A DNA stretch of 10,860 nucleotides from Duncaniella sp. (GTDB lineage: Bacteria; Bacteroidota; Bacteroidia; Bacteroidales; Muribaculaceae): contig NZ_JAIDEN010000139.1 of assembly GCF_029054785.1 (NCBI RefSeq), positions 1 through 10,860 on the forward strand. The letters are read 5' to 3'. The notes under the pieces were generated by a model, which was not told the origin of the DNA, made no database searches, and saw nothing but the letters and a program-made list of their open reading frames with translations. This document shows, piece by piece, positions 1 to 5,326 of the stretch; positions within the stretch are counted from its first letter, which is position 1; each line of letters starts with the position of its first letter. A program made the translations under genes and the position numbers.

Positions 1-835
1 AGTCGATGTTGATCTTGCAGACAGCGCTCTTGGCAGCCTTGCGGAGTTCTTCTTCGGGGATACCGATTGCATCGGGCAACTTGCCGCCGTATTCGTTGAT
101 TTCTTCAACGTATTCCTGGGGAACAGAGCTTGAGCCGTGGAGCACGATGGGGAATCCGGGGAGTTTTTCCATAACGGCGTCGAGTACGTTGAATGCCAGG
201 GGCGGGGGAACGAGACGACCGTTGGCGTCGCGGGTACACTGTTCGGGCTTGAACTTGTAGGCACCGTGAGAAGTACCGATCGAGATGGCGAGTGAGTCAA
301 CACCGGTGCGGGTAGCGAAGTCGATAACTTCTTCGGGGTCGGTGTAGGTGTGGTGGTCGGAAGAAACTTCGTCTTCAACGCCTGCGAGTACGCCAAGCTC
401 ACCTTCGACAGTTACGTCATACTGGTGTGCGTAGTCACATACTTTCTTTGTGAGGGCAACGTTTTCTTCATAGGGGAGGTGTGATCCGTCGATCATCACT
501 GACGAGAAGCCGTGTTCGATGCAGTCCTTGCAAAGCTCGAAGCTGTCACCGTGGTCGAGGTGAAGCACGATCTGGGGATTTTCCCAACCGAGGCTCTTTG
601 CGTATTCAACAGCACCCTGTGCCATGAAACGGAGCAGGAGGGGGTTGGCATAGTTGCGTGCACCTTTCGAAACCTGAAGGATTACGGGTGATTTTTCTTC
701 AGCGGCAGCCTTGATGATAGCCTGGAGCTGCTCCATGTTGTTGAAGTTGAATGCGGGAATTGCATAACCACCCTTGATGGCCTTTGCAAACATTTCTTTG
801 GTGTTTACGAGGCCTAATTCCTTATAACTTGTCAT
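1..835 (-). CDS. fba: Class II fructose-1,6-bisphosphate aldolase, C-terminus cut by window edge
   Basis: This enzyme cleaves fructose 1,6-bisphosphate to dihydroxyacetone phosphate and glyceraldehyde 3-phosphate (and the reverse) in cytosolic glycolysis and gluconeogenesis. I translated 278 codons from the ATG at 835. Class II (zinc) landmarks are present in order: the HLDHG motif with catalytic Asp94 and zinc-ligand His95, GELG at 145-148, GTSHG with zinc-ligand His190, VLHGSS with zinc-ligand His233, and the start of the NID substrate-binding motif at 276-278. The family is usually about 330 residues, so roughly the last 50 residues lie beyond position 1; the gene itself shows no damage. 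Codon choice is strongly biased (AAC, TTC, CCC, CGT/CGC), as expected of a highly expressed housekeeping gene. The start has no Shine-Dalgarno sequence and follows an A/T-rich leader. It is transcribed divergently from the mntA-hepT pair. Zinc and catalytic roles are family knowledge; the residues are seen directly. Confidence 0.97.
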   Translation of the reverse strand, partial: MTSYKELGLVNTKEMFAKAIKGGYAIPAFNFNNMEQLQAIIKAAAEEKSPVILQVSKGARNYANPLLLRFMAQGAVEYAKSLGWENPQIVLHLDHGDSFELCKDCIEHGFSSVMIDGSHLPYEENVALTKKVCDYAHQYDVTVEGELGVLAGVEDEVSSDHHTYTDPEEVIDFATRTGVDSLAISIGTSHGAYKFKPEQCTRDANGRLVPPPLAFNVLDAVMEKLPGFPIVLHGSSSVPQEYVEEINEYGGKLPDAIGIPEEELRKAAKSAVCKINID

Positions 836-887
836 TTTAGTTAAGAGGTTTATTGATTAATAATAGTAATTAGAATTGTACTGGCTA

Positions 888-895
888 CAAAGATA
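888..895 (-). promoter_or_regulatory. Bacteroidota -7 promoter box for fba
   Basis: On the minus strand this reads TATCTTTG, a perfect match to the TAnnTTTG -7 element of Bacteroidota primary-sigma promoters. It lies 52 bp upstream of the aldolase ATG, giving an expected leader of about 45 nt. A convincing -33 TTTG is not visible; the best candidate near 917-924 is degenerate. The rest of 836-956 is A/T-rich with no gene. Confidence 0.65.
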
Positions 896-956
896 ACAAA
901 AAAATCCCGGTCTTGATCATTAAACACTCAAAAAAGTCACCGAAGATTTCATAACG

Positions 957-994
957 CAGGTTCAACCGGCGGTATGCGCTATCTCTTGAACCTG
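957..994. repeat. 9-bp inverted repeat between fba and the toxin-antitoxin pair
   Basis: CAGGTTCAA at 957-965 is perfectly matched by TTGAACCTG at 986-994 across a 20-nt spacer. It lies just upstream of the toxin-antitoxin promoter candidate. The plus strand continues with TTTTAG, so it could form a weak hairpin, but no plus-strand gene precedes it that would need a terminator. An operator role for the neighbouring pair is possible and is inference. Confidence 0.5.
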
Positions 995-1010
995 TTTTAG
1001 TTGCAATTCG

Positions 1011-1040
1011 TTTTGATTTCAGAATTAATTGCTATATTTG
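1011..1040 (+). promoter_or_regulatory. Candidate promoter of mntA-hepT
   Basis: TATATTTG at 1033-1040 matches the TAnnTTTG -7 consensus exactly, and TTTTG at 1011-1015 supplies a -33 TTTG. The 17-bp spacing is slightly shorter than the roughly 19-21 bp usually seen. The expected start of transcription, about 5-8 nt past the box, would fall at 1045-1048, directly before the ATG at 1049. Confidence 0.55.
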
Positions 1041-1048
1041 CTGTCGGA

Positions 1049-1360
1049 ATGAATTTGATCGAATTGAATATGCGGCGTATCTTAGCCTTATGCAGAAAGC
1101 ATAGGGTCAGGACTCTGTCTGTTTTCGGTTCAATTTTGACAGATAAATTCAATGACTCCAGCGATGTGGATCTGCTGGTGGATTTTGAACCTCAAAATCC
1201 GGATAGTCCGGATTTTGACTATGTTTCGAACTATTTTGGATTGAGGAATTCCCTTGAACATCTGTTCAACCGAAAGGTTGACCTGATCGAATATGGGAAT
1301 GATATGAATCCGATATTCAAGGCTCTTGTCGATAAAAAGAAGCGGGTTATATATGGATGA
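1049..1360 (+). CDS. mntA: MNT-type nucleotidyltransferase antitoxin (MntA)
   Basis: This is a minimal nucleotidyltransferase of 103 residues, the antitoxin of a MNT/HEPN pair. In characterised MntA-HepT systems the MNT protein transfers AMP from ATP to a tyrosine of the HEPN toxin and so silences it. The catalytic signature GSx10DxD is complete: Gly27-Ser28 and Asp39-x-Asp41, with the third carboxylate in VDLIEY (Asp78). The protein ends IYG, common for this family. The reading frame stays open upstream to a TTG at 1001, but ATG 1049 gives an N-terminus (MNLIEL followed by a helix and the VFGS strand) of normal family length. ATG 1070 is an alternative if transcription starts at about 1046, because 1049 would then have almost no leader. 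Its last 8 bases overlap the toxin gene. Sampled base composition is low (25 G+C of 60 at 1141-1200), compared with 34 of 60 at 8041-8100 in the TonB receptor gene. Confidence 0.92.
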   Translation: MNLIELNMRRILALCRKHRVRTLSVFGSILTDKFNDSSDVDLLVDFEPQNPDSPDFDYVSNYFGLRNSLEHLFNRKVDLIEYGNDMNPIFKALVDKKKRVIYG

Positions 1361-1703
1361 ATATATTGCTGTTTATCTTTATGATGTCAAGAGAGCCATA
1401 GAGGAAGTTGAAAGCTACTTCGTCGGCTATCAGATGCGATATGATGTTTTTGAAAAGGACTATCTTCGTCGAAGTGCTGTTGAGCGAAAGGCGGAAATAA
1501 TGGACGAAGCAATAAACCGGATTCTTAAAATACAACCCGATTTCCCGTTGCCGAATGCAAGAGCAATTGTTGATACACGAAACCGAATAATACACGGCTA
1601 TGATTCTGTAAAGCCTGAATTTTTATGGAGTCTGGTCATGCGTCATATTCCGGCGCTGAAAAAAGACGTGGAGCGGATCATTGAGGAATATACACGGCTT
1701 TGA
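1353..1703 (+). CDS. hepT: HEPN-domain toxin RNase (HepT)
   Basis: This 116-residue all-alpha protein is a HepT-type HEPN toxin. HEPN toxins are metal-independent RNases, and studied HepT proteins cut tRNA or mRNA. The catalytic motif is intact: Arg76-x4-His81 in the segment RNRIIHGYD. The motif extends to RX4HXY with Tyr83, the position known in studied homologues to be AMPylated by MntA. The ATG at 1353 lies inside the last codons of mntA (8-bp overlap in a different frame), which implies translational coupling with the antitoxin made first. The frame is open back to 1326, but those codons lie within mntA and add nothing recognisable. A bidirectional terminator follows 41 bp after the stop. 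Both active-site motifs in the pair look functional, so I see no sign of decay. The natural RNA target cannot be read from the sequence. Confidence 0.93.
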   Translation: MDEYIAVYLYDVKRAIEEVESYFVGYQMRYDVFEKDYLRRSAVERKAEIMDEAINRILKIQPDFPLPNARAIVDTRNRIIHGYDSVKPEFLWSLVMRHIPALKKDVERIIEEYTRL

Positions 1704-1744
1704 TGGAGCGGAGGGCTTGAATGAACTTTGCTTGAAAAATAAAC

Positions 1745-1789
1745 GAGGGTGTTGCAAAACCTGTTGCAATTGGTTTTGGCAACACCCTC
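1745..1789. terminator. Bidirectional hairpin terminator between convergent genes
   Basis: GAGGGTGTTGCAAAACC (1745-1761) pairs with GGTTTTGGCAACACCCTC (1772-1789) over 17 base pairs with one bulged base and a 10-nt loop. The plus strand continues TTGTTTATA; the minus strand continues GTTTATTTTTC. Each side therefore has a U-rich tail in its own direction. It lies between the stop of hepT (1703) and the stop of the opposing secreted-protein gene (1823), so it probably ends both transcripts. Confidence 0.85.
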
Positions 1790-1822
1790 TTGTTTATAGG
1801 GCTGGCTTCCTTTGTTTCAGAA

Positions 1823-3058
1823 CTATTTTAATTTGTGGAATTTCATGCCGGCGAAATCAAAGGTTGTCGGCGACAGGAGGGTGATGACGTTCGGTTCGTT
1901 TTTGGGAACCGGTTTGGGCTGTGCGTTAGGGACAGGTGTGCCTCTCCGCTGGGTGACTGTGATTTTGTCAAACACGACGGAGTTCCCGACTACTTTTCCG
2001 TAGTAAATATATTCGAAATGATAGACATGGCAGTCGCCGGGTGCGATATCCTGTGACATATTCATGATCACTGTGCCGTTGCCTCCGTCTGAGAATGTGG
2101 CACTTGCGGTTATCATGCCGTTTCCGCCTAATTTGGCCATGTTCATGCTGCCTTTCCAGCTGCTTCCATCGTTGCTGACAAATGTATTGAAGGTGCCATT
2201 GTCCTTATTGGCGCTTGCCGTGGCGGGTTTTGATCCGCCGGAGGTGCTGCCGGTGCGGCCTGCTTCAGGGCTGTCAGTGGTCTTCGGTTTGGCCGGAGCA
2301 GACTCAGCTGATGCCGGAGCAGACTCAGTCGGTGCAGAGACAGCAGGCGCAGACGGTACAGCTGATACAGGTGCAGAGGGGGCGTTGTCGTCAGGCAGTT
2401 CGCGCAGGCGTCTGATCGCGTCGGGAACTCCGGGATAGGCACAGATTGTTTTTATTTCTTCTGCAAAGTCACTGTCAACCTGGATGGTTTCAGGTTTGTT
2501 CTTGTCCTTGTTGTCTCCGTTTCCGTCATTTCCTGTGTCAGGCAATAGATTTCTGACGAGTGTCAGCTTGTGACCGTCTGGACCTATGAGGCGGTCGAAG
2601 GTGGTCAGACCATAGGTGACGAGTGAGCCGTCAGGGTTCGGAATGATGATGGCTTCACCTTTGTTTCCGAGAGTATTCTCCCAGTCCACCAGTATGATGC
2701 CTCTCTTCAGGCGCGGATTGGTGATGCGGAATTCTTCTGAGCTGGAAAACAGCATGTGGTGACGATATTTTCCGAATCCGGGCGCAGTGGTGCCTTTGAA
2801 TTTCCGAGACAGCTTTTTGGCTCTCATGAAATCGCTTGGGAGCAGTTTGAATCCTGCTCTTTTACCGGTGAATGTCTGAGTGAAGTCCGGACGTGAGTTG
2901 ATGAAATCAAGCTCCAGATACATCTGGTGTTTGCTCATGTCGGCCTTGTCGTTCATTTCGTAGATACCGGCCAGTGGTATTGAGGCTGTCGCATCAGAGG
3001 CTGAGATTGCCAGAACGGTTGCAAACAGCAGATTTCCGAGTGAAAATATTTTTCGCAT
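1823..3058 (-). CDS. Unrecognised secreted protein with Ala/Pro/Ser-rich linker
   Basis: I do not recognise this 411-residue protein. It starts at ATG 3058 with a Sec signal peptide (residues 1 to about 25: MRK, a hydrophobic run, then SDATA before SIP) and has no lipobox, so a periplasmic or exported location is expected. The architecture is an N-terminal region (about 27-170), a charged Asp/Asn/Lys-rich stretch (174-190), a low-complexity linker rich in Ala, Pro and Ser (about 224-290), and a C-terminal beta-rich region (about 288-372) with many Gly, Ser and Thr, then a Pro/Lys-rich segment and a short final strand-like tail. Two cysteines (206 and 343) lie on either side of the linker and could form a disulfide. 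It follows the SH3-like lipoprotein gene by 34 bp on the same strand, so the two are probably co-transcribed and may act together in the envelope. The stop is TAG. Function unknown; the frame and signal peptide are solid. Confidence 0.85.
   Translation of the reverse strand: MRKIFSLGNLLFATVLAISASDATASIPLAGIYEMNDKADMSKHQMYLELDFINSRPDFTQTFTGKRAGFKLLPSDFMRAKKLSRKFKGTTAPGFGKYRHHMLFSSSEEFRITNPRLKRGIILVDWENTLGNKGEAIIIPNPDGSLVTYGLTTFDRLIGPDGHKLTLVRNLLPDTGNDGNGDNKDKNKPETIQVDSDFAEEIKTICAYPGVPDAIRRLRELPDDNAPSAPVSAVPSAPAVSAPTESAPASAESAPAKPKTTDSPEAGRTGSTSGGSKPATASANKDNGTFNTFVSNDGSSWKGSMNMAKLGGNGMITASATFSDGGNGTVIMNMSQDIAPGDCHVYHFEYIYYGKVVGNSVVFDKITVTQRRGTPVPNAQPKPVPKNEPNVITLLSPTTFDFAGMKFHKLK
2292..2328 (-). 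repeat. Short direct repeat encoding the ESAPA linker motif
   Basis: GCCGGAGCAGACTCAG occurs at 2292-2307 and again at 2313-2328, a 21-bp (seven-codon) offset. Weaker related units continue towards 2380. On the coding strand this gives repeated ESAPA/SAP peptides of the linker. The in-frame period means copy-number changes would alter only linker length. Confidence 0.7.
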
Positions 3059-3092
3059 TGAAGTTGTTGTTTTGATCGTTTATCGGATGGCA

Positions 3093-3764
3093 TTATTCCC
3101 AGCCGTCGGTGTCGAAGGCGGCGCCTGAGTTTGCGGGCACGAAGAGTCTGCCGTCGACGTAGACACCGTGCTGTCCTGTGATGTCTTCCCAGATTATGAT
3201 GGGCGATTCAAGTTTTTCGCCTGTCTCTTCGCCATATTGCACCTCTTCGGTGAGAAGGAGATAGCCGTTTCGGGCTACACCTTTATAATAGTACTGGAAG
3301 CCTTGGCAGCGGCCGTCAAGATAGGCTGTTGACACAGATTTTAAGGCTTTGACATCATCGCCGTCACCGACTTTCCAGAAAGACCATCCGACTGTCTGCT
3401 CGCAGATATCGGTTGACTCGGTGTTGACGAGATATGCCTCGTCCACTTCCTGCTCGGCGAGTTCAGGTGCGAGGAGCGGAAATTTTGAGCGGGAGACGGT
3501 AAGAGTGTCGAGGTAGCCTTCGGTGCCGGTTGCGATGTTGCGGACTTTGACCCATCCGTCGGCTGGAAATTCCATGAAGCGGAAGATTTCGCCCATTGAT
3601 GTCGGGGCTACTGTTTCTGATTTTGCGTCGGGCGATGATTTCAGTTCGATTCCGGTCATTTTGACGGCTACATAGGTTTCAGGGACTTCTTTCGAACATG
3701 AAGCCGTGAGGATGGTTGTTCCGACGGAAATAAAGAATGCTATTTTACTTAAAATTGATTTCAT
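3093..3764 (-). CDS. Lipoprotein with SH3-like domain
   Basis: This 223-residue protein starts at ATG 3764 and carries a type II signal peptide: MKSILSK, a hydrophobic core, then the lipobox LTASC with the lipidated cysteine at position 23. Residues about 31-92 resemble a bacterial SH3 (SH3b) domain, seen from the strand pattern with SSPD, a DGWVKV strand (Trp71) and EGYLDT (Tyr84). Such domains usually bind peptidoglycan or peptide ligands. The remainder (100-223) is rich in aromatic residues, with three cysteines (121, 153 and the lipobox aside), and I do not recognise it; it ends GWE. The gene is first in a two-gene unit with the secreted protein at 1823-3058 (34-bp gap) and has a -7 promoter box 47 bp upstream. 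Its leader ends TCCCCC directly before the ATG, with no Shine-Dalgarno sequence. The lipoprotein call is firm; the SH3 call is moderate and the role unknown. Confidence 0.85.
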   Translation of the reverse strand: MKSILSKIAFFISVGTTILTASCSKEVPETYVAVKMTGIELKSSPDAKSETVAPTSMGEIFRFMEFPADGWVKVRNIATGTEGYLDTLTVSRSKFPLLAPELAEQEVDEAYLVNTESTDICEQTVGWSFWKVGDGDDVKALKSVSTAYLDGRCQGFQYYYKGVARNGYLLLTEEVQYGEETGEKLESPIIIWEDITGQHGVYVDGRLFVPANSGAAFDTDGWE

Positions 3765-3811
3765 GGGGGAATGAATTGGTTTGTGCTCCGTATGCCGGAT
3801 AAGTAACTCTT

Positions 3812-3819
3812 CAAAATTA
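3812..3819 (-). promoter_or_regulatory. -7 promoter box for the SH3-like lipoprotein unit
   Basis: The minus strand reads TAATTTTG, a perfect TAnnTTTG match, 47 bp upstream of the ATG at 3764. Transcription would start near 3805 with a leader of about 40 nt. The -33 region would overlap the hairpin at 3820-3846. The same eight bases serve as the candidate box of the response regulator gene. Confidence 0.6.
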
Positions 3820-3846
3820 AGAGGGCGCTGTTGTAAAATACCCTCT
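3820..3846. repeat. Small hairpin overlapping the lipoprotein promoter
   Basis: AGAGGG (3820-3825) pairs with CCCTCT (3841-3846) around a 15-nt loop. Its left arm and loop (GAGGGCGCTGTTGTAAAA) resemble the left arm of the terminator at 1745, so it may be a shortened copy of that terminator type. No clear U-tract follows in either direction. Confidence 0.4.
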
Positions 3847-3855
3847 AAAGTGGTT

Positions 3856-3881
3856 ACCCCCTGATGCCAGGATCAGGGGGT
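3856..3881. repeat. Strong 10-bp hairpin, terminator-like or operator
   Basis: ACCCCCTGAT (3856-3865) is perfectly complementary to ATCAGGGGGT (3872-3881) around a 6-nt loop GCCAGG. It is very stable, but neither strand has a U-run next to it, so it is not a textbook intrinsic terminator. It lies between the MITE-like element and the promoter of the lipoprotein unit and could act as a transcription barrier or protein site. A smaller AGCC/GGCT hairpin follows at 3884-3895. I see no gene in 3765-4060. Confidence 0.55.
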
Positions 3882-3915
3882 GTAGCCGTGTGGCTTTGGG
3901 AATATATAATGATTA

Positions 3916-4052
3916 AGAGGTTGTTTAAAAACAATAGTTAAAATCTGAGCGAAAGTTTTGAGGTGGATATGGCTATGTTCCTTTCTCATTTACAATAATT
4001 TATCTAAAAGATACACCACTCAGATTTTAACTATTGTTTTTAAACAACTTCT
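3916..4052. mobile_element. MITE-like element with long terminal inverted repeats
   Basis: Bases 3920-3949 are the exact reverse complement of 4019-4048 (30 of 30), and the match extends outward with one mismatch to 3916 and 4052. The whole element is 137 bp with a 69-bp interior that has no open reading frame of note. The ends read AGAGGTTGTTTAAAAAC on the left and AGAAGTTGTTTAAAAAC on the opposite strand. Small size, long terminal repeats and lack of coding capacity fit a miniature inverted-repeat transposable element mobilised in trans, but no convincing target-site duplication is visible. In RNA it would fold into a long A/U-rich stem and could end transcription of the small lipoprotein gene, whose stop is 8 bp away. 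The alternative is a purely structural terminator or repeat. Confidence 0.6.
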
Positions 4053-4060
4053 AAGTTAGG

Positions 4061-4459
4061 TTACTTTTTATTGCTTTCCATCATTTTTTCTTTGACACGT
4101 TTGACAAACGCTTCATGTGCTTCGACCTGAGAGTCGGAAACTATCCGTTTGGAGGCTGTTGCCATAGATTTTACTCTGCCTGAGAGTTTCATGAATATAT
4201 GGAATGAAGCGCGTTGTTCGTCACGCTGCTCTTCGGTGAGCTTGTCCCACTCTTCGGATCCTGATTTGGGTATGTCGGAGTTAAAGCAATAAGCTTCCAT
4301 AAGGTCAAGCATGTCATCGAAATCCTGGGGTGTCAGGCTTTCGAATTCCTTTGAACAAAGTTCTTGGGCGCGTTCCTGATTCCATGAAGGACCGCCGCAG
4401 GCTGTCAGGATAAGGAGAGACAGACAAATTGCAGAGAAATAAGAGAGTAGTTTTTTCAT
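4061..4459 (-). CDS. Small lipoprotein of unknown function
   Basis: This 132-residue protein begins at ATG 4459, chosen because it opens a clean lipoprotein signal peptide (MKKLL, hydrophobic core, LTAC lipobox with the lipidated Cys at 21). The frame stays open back to 4582 without a recognisable N-terminus. The mature part (22-132) is predicted mostly helical and highly charged (Glu, Asp, Lys, Arg), with two further cysteines at 35 and 58, and ends in a lysine-rich helix. I do not recognise the family. It follows the response regulator gene by 125 bp on the same strand; a weak -7-like TATATTTT (4481-4488) suggests it may have its own promoter. It is bounded downstream by the inverted-repeat element at 3916-4052. 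Confidence 0.8.
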   Translation of the reverse strand: MKKLLSYFSAICLSLLILTACGGPSWNQERAQELCSKEFESLTPQDFDDMLDLMEAYCFNSDIPKSGSEEWDKLTEEQRDEQRASFHIFMKLSGRVKSMATASKRIVSDSQVEAHEAFVKRVKEKMMESNKK

Positions 4460-4584
4460 GTGATGAATGGTTTGAAAATGAAAATATATGCAGGATGGTT
4501 TAACAGTGGCGGTGGTGTCGATCGCAGCCTGATCGCCTGATGGCCGGTCGGACTGAAACAGAATCCAGTTCAGAGGTGACACCT

Positions 4585-5223
4585 TTAAAGGCGTGAAGTC
4601 GGGAGCAGTCCGTGGTTGACTGCATTGAGTACCAGTTCGGCTGAGTTGCGGGCGTGGAGTTTGCTGAGGAGATGGCGGCGATGTGTTTCGATAGTGTTGG
4701 AACTCAAGCCCATTTCGGCAGCAATGTCGTCGGTCTTTTTGCCGGATGCGATCAGGCGGAGCACTTCAAGTTCCTTTGGACTTGGCATCTCACATGTGTC
4801 GATCAGGCGCCTCAGCTGCTCGGCACGCTTACAGAAATATGTGTCGCCGTCGGCCACCCGACGGATAGCGGTGGCGATTTCTGACGAAAGCACGTCTTTA
4901 AACAGGATTCCCTCTACGCCTGCATCAAAATAGTCTTTGATGATCCAGAGTTCTTCATGAATTGTATTTACGATGATTTTAATGCCCGGACAGATCTGAC
5001 GTATTTTATGTAGTAGTGTTATACCGGGAGCATCAGGCAGTTCGACATCGAGCAGACATAGGTCATAGGTGCGGAATGATGCCTGGGAAAGGGCATCGGC
5101 AGCGGTCATGGCACCATCCACATGACATTCATCTCCGAGAATGTCCTCTATGAGGTGGCGCATTCCGCGGAGCACAATATCATGGTCATCAACCAAGAGG
5201 ATTTTCAGATCAGATTTTGCCAT
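4585..5223 (-). CDS. NarL/FixJ-type response regulator
   Basis: This 212-residue cytoplasmic protein receives a phosphoryl group and binds DNA. The receiver domain (about 6-125) has the acidic pair Asp12-Asp13 in VDDHD, the phosphoacceptor Asp59 in CLLDVELP, the switch threonine Thr87 and Lys109 in FKD. After a short linker comes a LuxR-type helix-turn-helix (about 147-206) with the usual SPKELEVLRLIASG opening and the recognition helix around SSNTIETHRRHLLSKL. All activation residues are present, so it should be phosphorylatable. The ATG at 5223 is preceded by a C-rich leader and no Shine-Dalgarno sequence. It lies 103 bp after the TPR sensor kinase gene, whose HisKA_3 type is the normal partner of NarL regulators, so the two are very likely a cognate pair. 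Its target genes are unknown; a perfect dyad in its own upstream region suggests autoregulation. Confidence 0.95.
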   Translation of the reverse strand: MAKSDLKILLVDDHDIVLRGMRHLIEDILGDECHVDGAMTAADALSQASFRTYDLCLLDVELPDAPGITLLHKIRQICPGIKIIVNTIHEELWIIKDYFDAGVEGILFKDVLSSEIATAIRRVADGDTYFCKRAEQLRRLIDTCEMPSPKELEVLRLIASGKKTDDIAAEMGLSSNTIETHRRHLLSKLHARNSAELVLNAVNHGLLPTSRL

Positions 5224-5267
5224 AGGGGGTGGGGGTGGTGAGAACGTTGTCTAAAGATTTCACACCA

Positions 5268-5275
5268 CAAAATTA
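5268..5275 (-). promoter_or_regulatory. -7 promoter box for the response regulator gene
   Basis: The minus strand reads TAATTTTG, a perfect TAnnTTTG match, 45 bp upstream of the ATG at 5223. A TTTA sequence 18 bp further upstream could be a weak -33 element. This suggests the regulator can be transcribed separately from the kinase gene. Confidence 0.55.
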
Positions 5276-5297
5276 GGCAAATGCCATGAGATATAAA

Positions 5298-5313
5298 TCA
5301 CGGAAATCCGTGA
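5298..5313. promoter_or_regulatory. Perfect 16-bp dyad, candidate operator
   Basis: TCACGGA and TCCGTGA are perfect inverted repeats separated by only AA. Two bases are too few for a hairpin loop, so a dimeric DNA-binding protein is more likely than an RNA structure. The dyad is centred about 30 bp upstream of the -7 box of the response regulator gene, in the kinase-regulator gap. NarL-family proteins bind such short dyads; binding here is inference. Confidence 0.5.
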
Positions 5314-5326
5314 GTGCGGTCGATTT

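Noticed and set aside
839..866. TTAAGAGGTTTATTG near fba as a third copy of the MITE-like end
   Set aside because: Only the first ten bases match; the rest diverges and the region is A/T-rich, so chance is likely.
957..994. GGTTCAA resembling a tRNA T-loop
   Set aside because: The following bases do not close a T-arm, and no acceptor, D-arm or anticodon arm can be built around it.
1347..1595. 82-codon minus-strand open frame opposite hepT
   Set aside because: No family resemblance and no promoter; hepT on the other strand has an intact catalytic motif.
2064..2438. 124-codon plus-strand open frame opposite the secreted protein gene
   Set aside because: Its Ala/Gly/Asp repeats are only the antisense of the Ala/Pro/Ser linker repeats.
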